From Pseudomonas fragi (lineage in GTDB: Bacteria > Pseudomonadota > Gammaproteobacteria > Pseudomonadales > Pseudomonadaceae): 64,000 nt of DNA. This document shows, in pieces, positions 50,718 to 59,308 of this stretch (position 1 is its first letter; each line of letters opens with the position of its first letter). A program made the position numbers and the translations under genes. The stretch covers positions 3,866,501-3,930,500 of the forward strand of contig NZ_LT629783.1 in NCBI RefSeq assembly GCF_900105835.1, written 5' to 3'. Under the pieces are notes generated by a model. That model had not been told where the DNA came from. It worked only from the letters and a program-made list of their open reading frames with translations, and did not search any database.

Positions 50718-52589
50718 ATGTGGGTTGATAACGAGACGGAAGTAGACTTCCTTAATTTCTCTGGGGTTGCTGACACAGTTGCCGAGATCGTCTATCAGGC
50801 GAACGGCCGTCCAATTTCCATCGGCGTGTCCGGTGCTTGGGGAGCGGGCAAGTCGTCGATGATCAAGCTGATCCAGGCGTCCCTTAAAGACCCGCCCGAG
50901 CGCAATGAGAAGCAGGCTAAGGACTTCGTGTTCGTCGAGTTCAATGCGTGGCTATACCAGGGCTACGACGACGCCCGAGCCGCCCTAATGGATGTGATCG
51001 CATCACGCCTAGAGGCTGAGGCCCAGAAGCGAGCAAAGGGGCTGCAAAAAGCAGCTGAGTTGGTATCACGTGTCGATTGGTTGCGTGCTGCGAAGCTCGC
51101 CAGCAGCACGGCCATTTCGTTTGCGACTGGTGCACCGACACCTGGGCTGCTGGGCGAGATCATCGGGCTGGTTGATCGACTTCGATCCGGAACGGTTGAT
51201 CAGGACACGATTGAAACACTGCACGACACTGCTGAGCAGGCCAAGCAGGAGGCTGAGAAACTCTTTCATAGCGCGCCTCCCAAGAAGTCTCCACCGAAAG
51301 AGATTCAAGCGCTCAGGGATAATTTTGAGGCTATCTTGGATGATCTGGGTGTTACGCTGGTCGTGCTGATCGACGACTTGGATCGCTGTCTACCCGAAAC
51401 GACGATTTCTACACTGGAAGCCATCCGACTCTTCCTGTTCCTGCGCAACACGGCATTCGTGATTGCCGCTGACAACGAGATGATCAAGCACGCCGTTCGC
51501 AAGCACTTCAGCGGTGTGCCTGACGATGTCCTCGTCACCAGCTACTTCGACAAGCTGATTCAGGTGCCGATTAGGGTTCCTCCTCTGGGCACCCAGGAAG
51601 TCAGGGCCTACATGATGATGCTGTTCTTGGAGAACAGCACGCTCCCCAAGGACGTGCTCGAAGAAATCCGTATCAAAGTACGCGGGCAGCTTCGGACAAC
51701 TTGGCAGGGTAGTCGGGTAGATCGCGCCTTTATGCAAGGCTTGTACAACGACTACCCAACAGAGCTGATCGGCAAGTTTGACACTGCTGAGCGCCTGGCC
51801 GCTGTCATGACGTCGGCTTCTGGTATCCAGGGTAACCCCCGACTCATCAAGCGTTTCCTGAACGCCCTAGCTATCCGGATGAGCATCTCTCGCGCCCAAG
51901 GTGTCGGTGTCGACGAGGCTGTGCTGGTTAAGCTGATGCTGTTCGAGCGAAGCGGCAATCCCAAGGCTTACGAGGAACTGATGAAAGCCGTGGCTACCGA
52001 TAAAAATGGCAAGCCAGCCATGCTCGGCGAGTGGGAAGCGGATATCAAAAAAGGCAAGAATCTGTCACTGCTGCAGCCCTGGGATCAGCTTTTCGTGAAA
52101 GAGTGGCTAGCTCTGCCTCCTGCATTGGCGGACAAAGACCTGCGTGGAGCGATTTACGTCAGTCGTGAGCATGCGCCGATCATTACGGACGAAGATCGGC
52201 TTTCGTCGGAAGCAGCGGAGTTGCTGACCGCGCTACTCGAAACGCCGGGAATGGCCATGCATCTCAAAAGCCGGTTGGCGCTCATCGCACCGGTCGAGAT
52301 CAACGTGCTGATGGATCGCCTCCTGGATAAGGCGGGCGGTGAACAAGAGTGGGGCGTCCCAGACATTCTTGAAGCTTTGCTGGTTGTTGGACGGCTTGAT
52401 GCCCAGCAGGGGCATCGACTGGCTGCATTTCTGAAGGAGCGTCCGCCTGCCCAAATCCAAGCGGGTATTGTGCCGAAGCTAACCGATGAAACATGGGCAA
52501 AGTCGGTGTACGAATTCTGGCTGACGGCTGACGTCAGCGGGCCGGTGAAGGCTGCAATAAGGAAATTCGATGGGAACCTCACAAAATAA
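50718..52589 (+). CDS. qatA: Qat antiphage system KAP P-loop ATPase QatA
   Basis: The 623-residue protein is a KAP-family NTPase. Walker A is GAWGAGKSS at residues 39-47, and the Walker B region is VVLIDDLDRC around 215-224. The KAP FDADLA-like downstream helix stretch (TAFVIAADNEMIKHAVRKHF) and the GNPRLIKRFLNAL sensor segment are present. Sequence and the following two genes match the first gene of the Qat defence operon. The ATG at 50718 is chosen over the upstream 50631 start because GGGAGG lies six bases before it and the protein then opens MWVDNETEVDF. It overlaps qatB by 20 bases. Confidence 0.92.
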   Translation: MWVDNETEVDFLNFSGVADTVAEIVYQANGRPISIGVSGAWGAGKSSMIKLIQASLKDPPERNEKQAKDFVFVEFNAWLYQGYDDARAALMDVIASRLEAEAQKRAKGLQKAAELVSRVDWLRAAKLASSTAISFATGAPTPGLLGEIIGLVDRLRSGTVDQDTIETLHDTAEQAKQEAEKLFHSAPPKKSPPKEIQALRDNFEAILDDLGVTLVVLIDDLDRCLPETTISTLEAIRLFLFLRNTAFVIAADNEMIKHAVRKHFSGVPDDVLVTSYFDKLIQVPIRVPPLGTQEVRAYMMMLFLENSTLPKDVLEEIRIKVRGQLRTTWQGSRVDRAFMQGLYNDYPTELIGKFDTAERLAAVMTSASGIQGNPRLIKRFLNALAIRMSISRAQGVGVDEAVLVKLMLFERSGNPKAYEELMKAVATDKNGKPAMLGEWEADIKKGKNLSLLQPWDQLFVKEWLALPPALADKDLRGAIYVSREHAPIITDEDRLSSEAAELLTALLETPGMAMHLKSRLALIAPVEINVLMDRLLDKAGGEQEWGVPDILEALLVVGRLDAQQGHRLAAFLKERPPAQIQAGIVPKLTDETWAKSVYEFWLTADVSGPVKAAIRKFDGNLTK

Positions 52590-53463
52590 CGATGGGCCTG
52601 GAAAAGGCCTGCCGTTTGTACCACCGTGGACACCTCCGCTGCCGCCGTTACCTTCTAAGCCGCCAGAGCCTCCGGAGGATGACCCTCATGACGATGGGCC
52701 ACCTGAACCGGATAAGGACGAGCCTAAAGACGGCGATGACGTTGTCGATGATCCCAGACCAATGCCGCAGGCACCTCCACCCCTAGCGCCGCCAGGGCGA
52801 TTCGGTGGTGCCCGACGTGGCCTTGGCGACTACGCGAGCAATGGTGATCGCGGTAGCTTGCGCAAGAGCCTTCGGGAGTATGTGCGTCATGGGTACGGCG
52901 GCGCCAAAACCACCACTGCTCGCTTTGGCGGCACTGCGTCGATCGCGGGTGTGTTTGGCAACACGCTGGAAGCTGTCGCTGGTAGTAATAATCAAACCGG
53001 CCCAGCCGTGCTTGATCCTGCCCTGTGGCAGGGCAAATCTGCTTCTGAGGTCATGGATGCGCTGGTTGAAGCGGTGCGTCCAGTGGACGGTACCCAAGAT
53101 GCAGAGGCCGAGCGTGCTTCCATTCGAGGCTCGCTTTCTGATGTTCTAGTGCGTTATCCAGATGCCGATCTACTCAATCTGTCGGTTGAGCAGCGGGAGT
53201 TTGCCATCGAGCGTTTTACTGCGATGGACGTGTTCCATCGGTTTGAGCTCGACCTAGGCAAAACTATCCAGGAAAAGGCCAAGTCGGCGTCCATTGCAGT
53301 GCGTCGCTTGAAGGAGATCAAGGATTACATCAGAGAGTGCGTCTCCGCATCGTTCCGCAAGATCGCTGCATCGAGTGCGCGTTTGACCACGGGTCGAATA
53401 TCCCAGATGGTCACGCAAGCGTTGCAAGACACCTTTGAAGTGTTTGAGGGGTACGTAGAATGA
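52570..53463 (+). CDS. qatB: Qat antiphage system protein QatB
   Basis: A 297-residue protein with an N-terminal MGTSQNNDGPGKG followed by a long Pro/Asp/Glu-rich, probably disordered stretch (residues about 15-80), then RFGGARRGLGDYASNGDRGSLRKSLREYVRHGYGG and a mainly helical C-terminal half. The opening and gene order identify it as QatB, whose biochemical role is unknown. Its start lies inside qatA and its stop overlaps the qatC start (ATGA), so the three genes are translationally coupled. Confidence 0.9.
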   Translation: MGTSQNNDGPGKGLPFVPPWTPPLPPLPSKPPEPPEDDPHDDGPPEPDKDEPKDGDDVVDDPRPMPQAPPPLAPPGRFGGARRGLGDYASNGDRGSLRKSLREYVRHGYGGAKTTTARFGGTASIAGVFGNTLEAVAGSNNQTGPAVLDPALWQGKSASEVMDALVEAVRPVDGTQDAEAERASIRGSLSDVLVRYPDADLLNLSVEQREFAIERFTAMDVFHRFELDLGKTIQEKAKSASIAVRRLKEIKDYIRECVSASFRKIAASSARLTTGRISQMVTQALQDTFEVFEGYVE

Positions 53464-54728
53464 AATTCGTGTGCGGCCCAGTTGGCTTCAGTGTGCCGGG
53501 CGCCGAAGATGCCATTCAGGTGGTGATCTACGGCAAGGCAGAGAAAGGGCAGGTAAGCGTAGGTGGTTATGCTCGAGAGCTTCTGGAGAAAGCCCACCTG
53601 GAGATCAATCCCCAAGCTTGGGATTTCCTAAGCATTGCGCTTGCGGTAGTGGCGGCAGACTTCACTGCTATTCGGGCAAAGAGCGCTGATGCTTGGACGC
53701 GCGTGATCAATCTCGAGATCGCCGTTCAGGATACGGTTTTCTGGAATAGCCAGGCGCGAGCACTTGAAGGGGCTTTGCGTTTCCTCACCACGGATCGTTG
53801 GACGCTTTCTTTCCATGCGGGCGGTTTTGGCCCTCCTGCTCAGCTGCAGGCCTTGCACCCAAGCGAAGATTCAGTGGTGCTGCTGTCGGGCGGGCTAGAC
53901 AGCTTGATTGGTGCCATCGACTTGGTGGAGCAGGGCGTGAAGCCTTACGCGGTTAGCCAGATTGTGAGAGGCGATGGAGAGAAGCAGGCCACCTTCGCGA
54001 AGAGCCTGGGTTTGAACCGGATTGGCCTCAATCACGTTACCAAGTCCCCTGGCCAACAAGAGCCTTCGCAGCGTGCGCGCTCAATCATTTTCTTGGCATT
54101 TGGACTTGCGGTGGCGACCTCGCTTGATCGTTACCATCGGGGTGAGACAGTCCCACTCTACATCTGTGAGAACGGCTTCATTGCCATTAACCCTCCCTTA
54201 ACGATGTCGAGGTTGGGGAGCCTGAGCACAAGAACAGCACATCCTGAGTACCTTGGACGGCTCCAACAGATCTTTGATGCTGCCAGCATCAATGTGCAAA
54301 TCCGAAACCCTTATGCCCTAATGACCAAGGGTGAAATGCTCGCCGCATGCCGAAACCAAGAGCTGCTCAAAGAGCATGCTGTGGCCTCAACCAGTTGCGG
54401 GCGTTTCCAACGTTTCGGCTACAAGCACTGTGGGCGGTGTGTGCCTTGCCAGGTGCGTCGTGCTTCCTTCAAACGCTGGGCTGCGATAGGCGACGACACC
54501 CGGTATGTTTACGACAACCTAAGTCAGGATGATCTGCAGCACGGGAAGTTTGAGGACGTGCGATCTGTTGGCATGGCGTTAGCCAATGTTGCCCAAGAGG
54601 GATTTGAGCACTGGCTGGGACATTGTCTCTTTTCGCCCTTTATCCAGGATCGAGCTGGCTACAATGCGATGCTTGCTAGAGGATTGAACGAGCTTGGCCA
54701 CCTGCACCGGGCCTACCAAATCACCTAG
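53460..54728 (+). CDS. qatC: Qat antiphage system QueC-like protein QatC
   Basis: A 422-residue relative of the 7-cyano-7-deazaguanine synthase QueC. The PP-loop SGGLDS is at residues 143-148, and a zinc-type cysteine cluster is seen in CGRFQRFGYKHCGRCVPC. An N-terminal domain of about 135 residues is absent from housekeeping QueC. No other queuosine or deazaguanine genes are nearby, so a defence role, not tRNA modification, is inferred. In described Qat systems a TatD-like nuclease, QatD, follows; here it does not. Confidence 0.92.
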   Translation: MKFVCGPVGFSVPGAEDAIQVVIYGKAEKGQVSVGGYARELLEKAHLEINPQAWDFLSIALAVVAADFTAIRAKSADAWTRVINLEIAVQDTVFWNSQARALEGALRFLTTDRWTLSFHAGGFGPPAQLQALHPSEDSVVLLSGGLDSLIGAIDLVEQGVKPYAVSQIVRGDGEKQATFAKSLGLNRIGLNHVTKSPGQQEPSQRARSIIFLAFGLAVATSLDRYHRGETVPLYICENGFIAINPPLTMSRLGSLSTRTAHPEYLGRLQQIFDAASINVQIRNPYALMTKGEMLAACRNQELLKEHAVASTSCGRFQRFGYKHCGRCVPCQVRRASFKRWAAIGDDTRYVYDNLSQDDLQHGKFEDVRSVGMALANVAQEGFEHWLGHCLFSPFIQDRAGYNAMLARGLNELGHLHRAYQIT

Positions 54729-54839
54729 CTGATTCATCGCAACGCCTCGTAAAGCTCAGTGCGAGTCGATGCTGTGCTTCAAGTGCGGCATCGACATAGG
54801 TAACCTCACGGGTTGACCTTTACAAGGCCGTGAAGGCTG

Positions 54840-55328
54840 ATGTGCGCTGGTAAGTCAGCTAGGGAGTACCTTTTTACGACATTAATGAGAGCTGTGGAGA
54901 AGTGCATGTTGGATGCTGGGTTTTTCGATCCGCGTATGCCGTGGTGCTTTGAGCAGGTCGCGCAGGATTACAGCCAGAAGCTCGCCGCGCTTGGTAAATG
55001 GCTTTTTGTGGGGAGTGGCGCGTTGTTTTTTGTTCCGCTAACCCAGTGGATGGCACTTGGATTGGCCGGTGCTCTGCTTGTGACTGCTGTCATCCTGGGG
55101 CGTGCTTACAATGAGCATGTCGATGAATTCATCAAGCACACTTCGGTTGCAAATCTCGTCAAGATCTTCGCTCCAACGTGGCGATACATGCTCATTACGA
55201 GCCTTCTTCTCGGGGTTGGCTTAGGACTGAATGAGTGGAGTTTCTTCGCCGAGCATAAGCAAATCATTATTGGTTTGTTTGTTTCGGGCGGGATTCTGGA
55301 TGTGGCAAAAGGCTTCTTCAGCAACTGA
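54840..55328 (+). CDS. Small four-helix membrane protein in the qatD position
   Basis: A 162-residue protein I do not recognise. Two helix pairs are predicted at about residues 52-67/69-88 and 114-131/140-158, with a polar segment NEHVDEFIKHTSVANLVKIF between them. The gene begins 111 bases after qatC and is separated from the replacement hrpB by only about 100 bases. The start could be 54840 or 54885. Nothing resembles TatD metal-binding motifs (HxH, and later His, Glu and Asp). It could be an alternative Qat effector or an unrelated passenger. Confidence 0.65.
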   Translation: MCAGKSAREYLFTTLMRAVEKCMLDAGFFDPRMPWCFEQVAQDYSQKLAALGKWLFVGSGALFFVPLTQWMALGLAGALLVTAVILGRAYNEHVDEFIKHTSVANLVKIFAPTWRYMLITSLLLGVGLGLNEWSFFAEHKQIIIGLFVSGGILDVAKGFFSN

Positions 55329-55427
55329 AGAATGGCGGGTAGCGGGCCGGTTTGGCCAGTAATCTGCCACGCAGAGCCGCTACCAGACGAACCTTTGTAT
55401 ACTGCCCCGCATGTCGCAGGAGTACAC

Positions 55428-57962
55428 ATGAGTTCATTGCCGATCAATGCCGCGTTGCCGGCTCTTCTTGAAGCCCTCCACAAACGAGATGAAGTGGTGC
55501 TCCAAGCACCGCCAGGTGCCGGTAAGACGACGCTCGTCCCGCTCGCTTTGCTCAACGAGCCTTGGCTGCGAGGGCAGACGATTATCATGCTCGAGCCACG
55601 ACGGCTTGCAGCGCGCGCAGCTGCGGAGCGAATGGCCAGTGAGCTTGGTGAGAAGGTCGGTGAGACCGTTGGGTATCGCATTCGCCTGGATAGTAAGGTC
55701 GGGCCGAAGACGCGAATTGAGGTGGTGACAGAGGGGATCCTGGCGCGCCGTCTGCAGAGCGATCCTTCTCTCGACGGTGTCGGCTTGGTGATCTTCGATG
55801 AATTCCACCTCCGAAATTTGGATGCGGATCTAGCCCTAGCTCTGACTCTCAATGGCCGCGAACTCTTCCGCGATGATGCACCACTGAAGGTGCTGCTGAT
55901 GTCGGCAACACTTGAAGGGGAGAGGCTATCGCGCTTGCTTGATGATGCTCCAATCGTGACCAGCGAGGGCCGGATGTTTCCGGTTAAGACGATCTGGAGC
56001 AAGCCCCAACAGCCGGGTGAGTACATCGAGCCGCGAGTCATCAGTGCGTGCTTGGATGCGCTCGCTGAACAGACCGGCAGCGTGCTGGTCTTCCTTCCAG
56101 GCCAAGCGGAGATTCGTCGAGTCGTGACGGGCTTGGAAGAGGCTCTGAGCAACTCTCCATCCCTTCAGCCTGACGTACTTCTTTGCCCTCTTCACGGCGA
56201 GCTCGACCTGAATCAGCAGCGGGCTGCGATTGATCCTGCCCCATCAGGAAAGCGGAAGGTAGTACTGGCAACGAACATCGCTGAGACGAGTATTACCATC
56301 GACGGTGTGCGTGTCGTTATCGATGCAGGACTTGAGCGGGTTCCTCGCTTCGACCCTCGCAGCAGTATGACCCGCTTGGACACTCAACGCATATCCAAAG
56401 CAAGTGCAACTCAGCGCGCTGGTCGAGCAGGCCGAATCGAGCCAGGTGTGTGCTATCGACTCTGGTCTGAAGCCCAGCATGATCAGATTCCCGCTTTCAG
56501 TTCACCTGAAATTCAGCAGGCAGATCTCACAGGCTTAGCTCTCCAATTGACGAAGTGGGGCGTGCAGCCGGGTGACCTGAAGTGGCTTGATGCTCCGCCC
56601 GCAGCTGCTTACTCCCAAGCGAGCGATTTGCTTCGGCGCCTTGGCGCGTTGCAACCAGATGGGCAACTGACAAAGCACGGGCAAGCTATGGCAGAGCTGC
56701 CGAGTCATCCACGGATTGCTCATCTCCTATTGCGAGGTCACGAGCTGGGTCTGACTGAGACGGCGTGTAACATTGCAGCGTTGCTCGGCGAGCGCGATAT
56801 TCAGCGTGGTGGTGGAGCAGACCTTCACAGCCGTTTGGCCATCATGTCCGGTGAGCAGAGAGCACAGCGCGGGGAGCAAGGGGGGGGCCAACGCGCGAAG
56901 CAACTCGCTAGGCAATATCGGTCATTCTTGCGCGGCCAAGCATCGCAGCCAGTCGCTGATTCAAACCACCCTCAATGGGTGGGCTGCCTGCTGGCCTTGG
57001 CCTATCCCGATCGGGTAGCGCAACAGCGCCGCGCTGGCGGGGCTGAGTATCGTTTGGCGAATGGTCGTGCGGCGATGTTCACCGAGACCGATGTGCTGAT
57101 GAAGCATTCGTGGCTGGTGATCGCTGACTTGGGTAGCCGACAGGGGCAGCGGGAAGAGCGAATCTACCTCGCGGCCGACTTGGACGAAGCATTGTTCGAG
57201 ACTGTGCTGAAAGAACAGGTTACCCAGGTGGACGAGCTCTACTGGGATGAGCGGGAAGGTGCTTTGCGCGCTGAGCGACAAGTGAAAGTAGGGGAGTTGA
57301 TTTTGTCCCGCTCACAACTGGCCAACCTGGGCGATGAGGCTCGTGTACAGGCGTTGCTTAACTTTGTTCGTCGTAAGGGTTTGGAGCTTTTGCCCTGGAC
57401 GCCCGAGCTTCGCCAGTGGCAGGCGAGGGTGGAGTTGCTGCGCATATTGGATGAAGAGTCGGGTAACCGAAGTGAGTGGCCTGACCTACGTGATGAGGCA
57501 TTGCTGCAGTCCCTGGAAGAGTGGTTGGGGCCATATGTCGGTAAAGTCACTCGCCTCAGTCATTTTGGCCAGCTCGACTTATCGTCCGTCCTGCGCAACC
57601 TTCTGCTCTGGCCTCTTCCGCAGCAGCTTGATTCCCAGGCGCCCCAGACGGTTTCGGTACCGTCTGGATCGAATATTCGAATCGACTACAGTGAGCGACC
57701 TCCGGTTCTTGCAGTGCGACTCCAGGAGCTGTTCGGGCAATTGGATACGCCACGCATTGCGAATGGACGACAGGTGCTCAAGCTGCATCTTCTGTCACCG
57801 GCACGCCGTCCGGTACAGGTTACTCAGGACTTGGCGAACTTCTGGGCGTCGACCTACATCGAGGTGAAGAAGGATTTAAAGGGTAGGTACCCAAAGCATT
57901 TTTGGCCTGATGACCCTTTGATCGCGGAAGCTACCGCACGAGCTAAACCGAGAGGAACATAG
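55428..57962 (+). CDS. hrpB: ATP-dependent helicase HrpB, island-borne full copy
   Basis: The complete 844-residue DEAH-type helicase has GAGKTT at residues 30-35, DEFH at 124-127, SATLEGERL, VLVFLPGQAEIRRV, ATNIAETSITIDGV and QRAGRAGRIEPGVCYRLW, plus the HA2 and HrpB C-terminal domains. It presumably replaces the native copy broken at 50100. Residue 128 is leucine where the native sequence and most homologues I recall have glutamate (DEFHER), so its DNA is changed exactly at the native break point. The ATG at 55428 follows CAGGAG; a longer frame from 55332 is not supported. GC is lower than in the native fragment. Confidence 0.94.
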   Translation: MSSLPINAALPALLEALHKRDEVVLQAPPGAGKTTLVPLALLNEPWLRGQTIIMLEPRRLAARAAAERMASELGEKVGETVGYRIRLDSKVGPKTRIEVVTEGILARRLQSDPSLDGVGLVIFDEFHLRNLDADLALALTLNGRELFRDDAPLKVLLMSATLEGERLSRLLDDAPIVTSEGRMFPVKTIWSKPQQPGEYIEPRVISACLDALAEQTGSVLVFLPGQAEIRRVVTGLEEALSNSPSLQPDVLLCPLHGELDLNQQRAAIDPAPSGKRKVVLATNIAETSITIDGVRVVIDAGLERVPRFDPRSSMTRLDTQRISKASATQRAGRAGRIEPGVCYRLWSEAQHDQIPAFSSPEIQQADLTGLALQLTKWGVQPGDLKWLDAPPAAAYSQASDLLRRLGALQPDGQLTKHGQAMAELPSHPRIAHLLLRGHELGLTETACNIAALLGERDIQRGGGADLHSRLAIMSGEQRAQRGEQGGGQRAKQLARQYRSFLRGQASQPVADSNHPQWVGCLLALAYPDRVAQQRRAGGAEYRLANGRAAMFTETDVLMKHSWLVIADLGSRQGQREERIYLAADLDEALFETVLKEQVTQVDELYWDEREGALRAERQVKVGELILSRSQLANLGDEARVQALLNFVRRKGLELLPWTPELRQWQARVELLRILDEESGNRSEWPDLRDEALLQSLEEWLGPYVGKVTRLSHFGQLDLSSVLRNLLLWPLPQQLDSQAPQTVSVPSGSNIRIDYSERPPVLAVRLQELFGQLDTPRIANGRQVLKLHLLSPARRPVQVTQDLANFWASTYIEVKKDLKGRYPKHFWPDDPLIAEATARAKPRGT

Positions 57963-58074
57963 CTAGGCTTCAGGCAATTTATAGGTATCGTATTATAACT
58001 CTGCGAAATGAGAGCTTGTTTACCGGTTGGCAGTTGATGGAGCGTGGCGCAGTCAAAGGTCATCCCCCGAAGGA

Positions 58075-58539
58075 TCAGTCCTTCTGCCAATACCGCTGAA
58101 CCGTCGATGTGGGCAGGCCTAGTTCACGGGCAGCTTCCGCTTGGGTCTTGCCCTGCTTTCTCAGGCTAATCACAGCACTGACGCTCTGGGCGTTCGCTCG
58201 AGTGCCACGACCGCGCTTTTTCAACGCGCCATCCTGCATTTGATCCTCCATGATATTGAGTCCCCCCGACTCTATGAAGCAAAGGAGTTCCTTTTGCGCC
58301 TTTTTCAACTCGGACTCGGGAGATTCTTTGTCACGGATCGCCAAGCACAACGCCATGAGCGTAAGAAGGTTGATACCGAGCGTCTCGGCCACTTTTACAA
58401 GGGTCGGTAGCGTAGCCTGGATTTTCCCTTGTTCCAGCAAGCTTAGGTTGCTCTGGCTGATAGTCCCTGCTAGGGCTTCATAACCTAATCCTTTCAGTTT
58501 CCGGATGGTGCGTAGGGTGATGGCTAGCTCTTCCTTCAC
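58075..58539 (-). CDS. XRE-type regulator with second C-terminal HTH
   Basis: A 154-residue protein. Residues 1-60 form a Cro/C1 helix-turn-helix (LRTIRKLKGLGYEALAGTISQSNLSLLEQGKIQATLPTLVKVAETLGI). The middle is helical. The end carries a second, resolvase/Hin-like helix-turn-helix (VSAVISLRKQGKTQAEAARELGLPTSTVQRYW). Two DNA-reading heads in one small protein suit a control protein of mobile DNA. A GTG start at 58539 places the first HTH at the N terminus; a TTG at 58590 is in frame upstream. It is convergent with the replacement hrpB. Confidence 0.8.
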   Translation of the reverse strand: MKEELAITLRTIRKLKGLGYEALAGTISQSNLSLLEQGKIQATLPTLVKVAETLGINLLTLMALCLAIRDKESPESELKKAQKELLCFIESGGLNIMEDQMQDGALKKRGRGTRANAQSVSAVISLRKQGKTQAEAARELGLPTSTVQRYWQKD

Positions 58540-58638
58540 GTTCAGTATCTCAAAAGGAAGAATAGAGCCACAGTCGTGTAGGCCCACCAAATATCATATG
58601 TTGTTATTGGTGAGCTGCTTCCTTATCATGTCCATTCA

Positions 58639-58800
58639 ATGGGCGGCGCGCTGACCCGCAAATTGGGGATGCTTCAGCAGCTTCCCTATCTGGCTGCCAA
58701 ATGTATTAGCAGCGTTTATCTAGAGGATCGCCTTGAGCTAAGCCGATCAAAGGTTTGGCAGGGCAAGGACTGGGTTTTTTGCCGTGTTTGTAACTTATAA
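58639..58800 (+). CDS. Doubtful 53-codon ORF
   Basis: An ATG-started frame of 53 codons with coding-like composition (LGMLQQLPYLAAKCISSVYLEDRLELSRSKVW). The open frame extends further left to 58582 without a usable start codon, as if the gene had lost its 5' end. It overlaps the next gene by 17 bases. No homologue is recognised. It may be a remnant. Confidence 0.25.
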   Translation: MGGALTRKLGMLQQLPYLAAKCISSVYLEDRLELSRSKVWQGKDWVFCRVCNL

Positions 58801-59164
58801 CAGTGAACTGCAGGGGCAATTTAAAGCGCCGGAGAGTGTTCGGATGCTCTGGAGATCAGTGGACATCAGTCGTTGTGAATACTCATTTCTGATCGAAGGC
58901 ATGGGATGGGAGGATGGATGCATAGGCCCGGTTGCGCATCTCGTCACGGATGTGAGCACCATCCAAATGATGCGCGCAGCAGAGGTTGGTAATTTCCTGA
59001 GCGTGAGCAAAATCCATCTTATCCAGCCGCCTGCAAAGAATAATCAGGGCTCATACACCATGGAGCCTCTATCCGATATTCGGATTCAGGCCGGTACCGA
59101 AAGGAATCCGGTCTACGAGTTCGTAACGGATGTAGGCCGGATCTACACGAGCGCAAGGCAATGA
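58784..59164 (+). CDS. Hypothetical protein
   Basis: A 126-residue soluble protein starting with GTG. It has no motif I can name; aromatic and acidic residues are frequent (CEYSFLIEGMGWEDGCIGPVAHLVTDVSTIQMM). Immediately after it, AGGAGG at 59177-59182 precedes a nine-codon frame ending at 59216, a possible 5' remnant of a lost gene. Confidence 0.5.
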   Translation: MFVTYNSELQGQFKAPESVRMLWRSVDISRCEYSFLIEGMGWEDGCIGPVAHLVTDVSTIQMMRAAEVGNFLSVSKIHLIQPPAKNNQGSYTMEPLSDIRIQAGTERNPVYEFVTDVGRIYTSARQ

Positions 59165-59308
59165 AGTTCCATGATCAGGAGGACACATGGCTGTGACTCT
59201 GGATGATGTCACTTAATCTTTTTACGGCGCATCAGCGGTCGCACTAGGCTGGCATGGAACTGCGAGTGGGCTCGTTAGCTACTGCTGCTACATAAAGAGA
59301 AAAATGCT

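Noticed and set aside
53460..54728. Housekeeping queC (queuosine synthesis)
   Set aside because: Although the PP-loop and zinc cysteines match QueC, the extra N-terminal domain and the overlapping qatA and qatB genes place it in the Qat system.
59165..59175. Right attachment site of the island
   Set aside because: The 11-base match to the left junction is not followed by hrpB coding sequence, so the native gene does not resume here. Kept only as a weak relic candidate.
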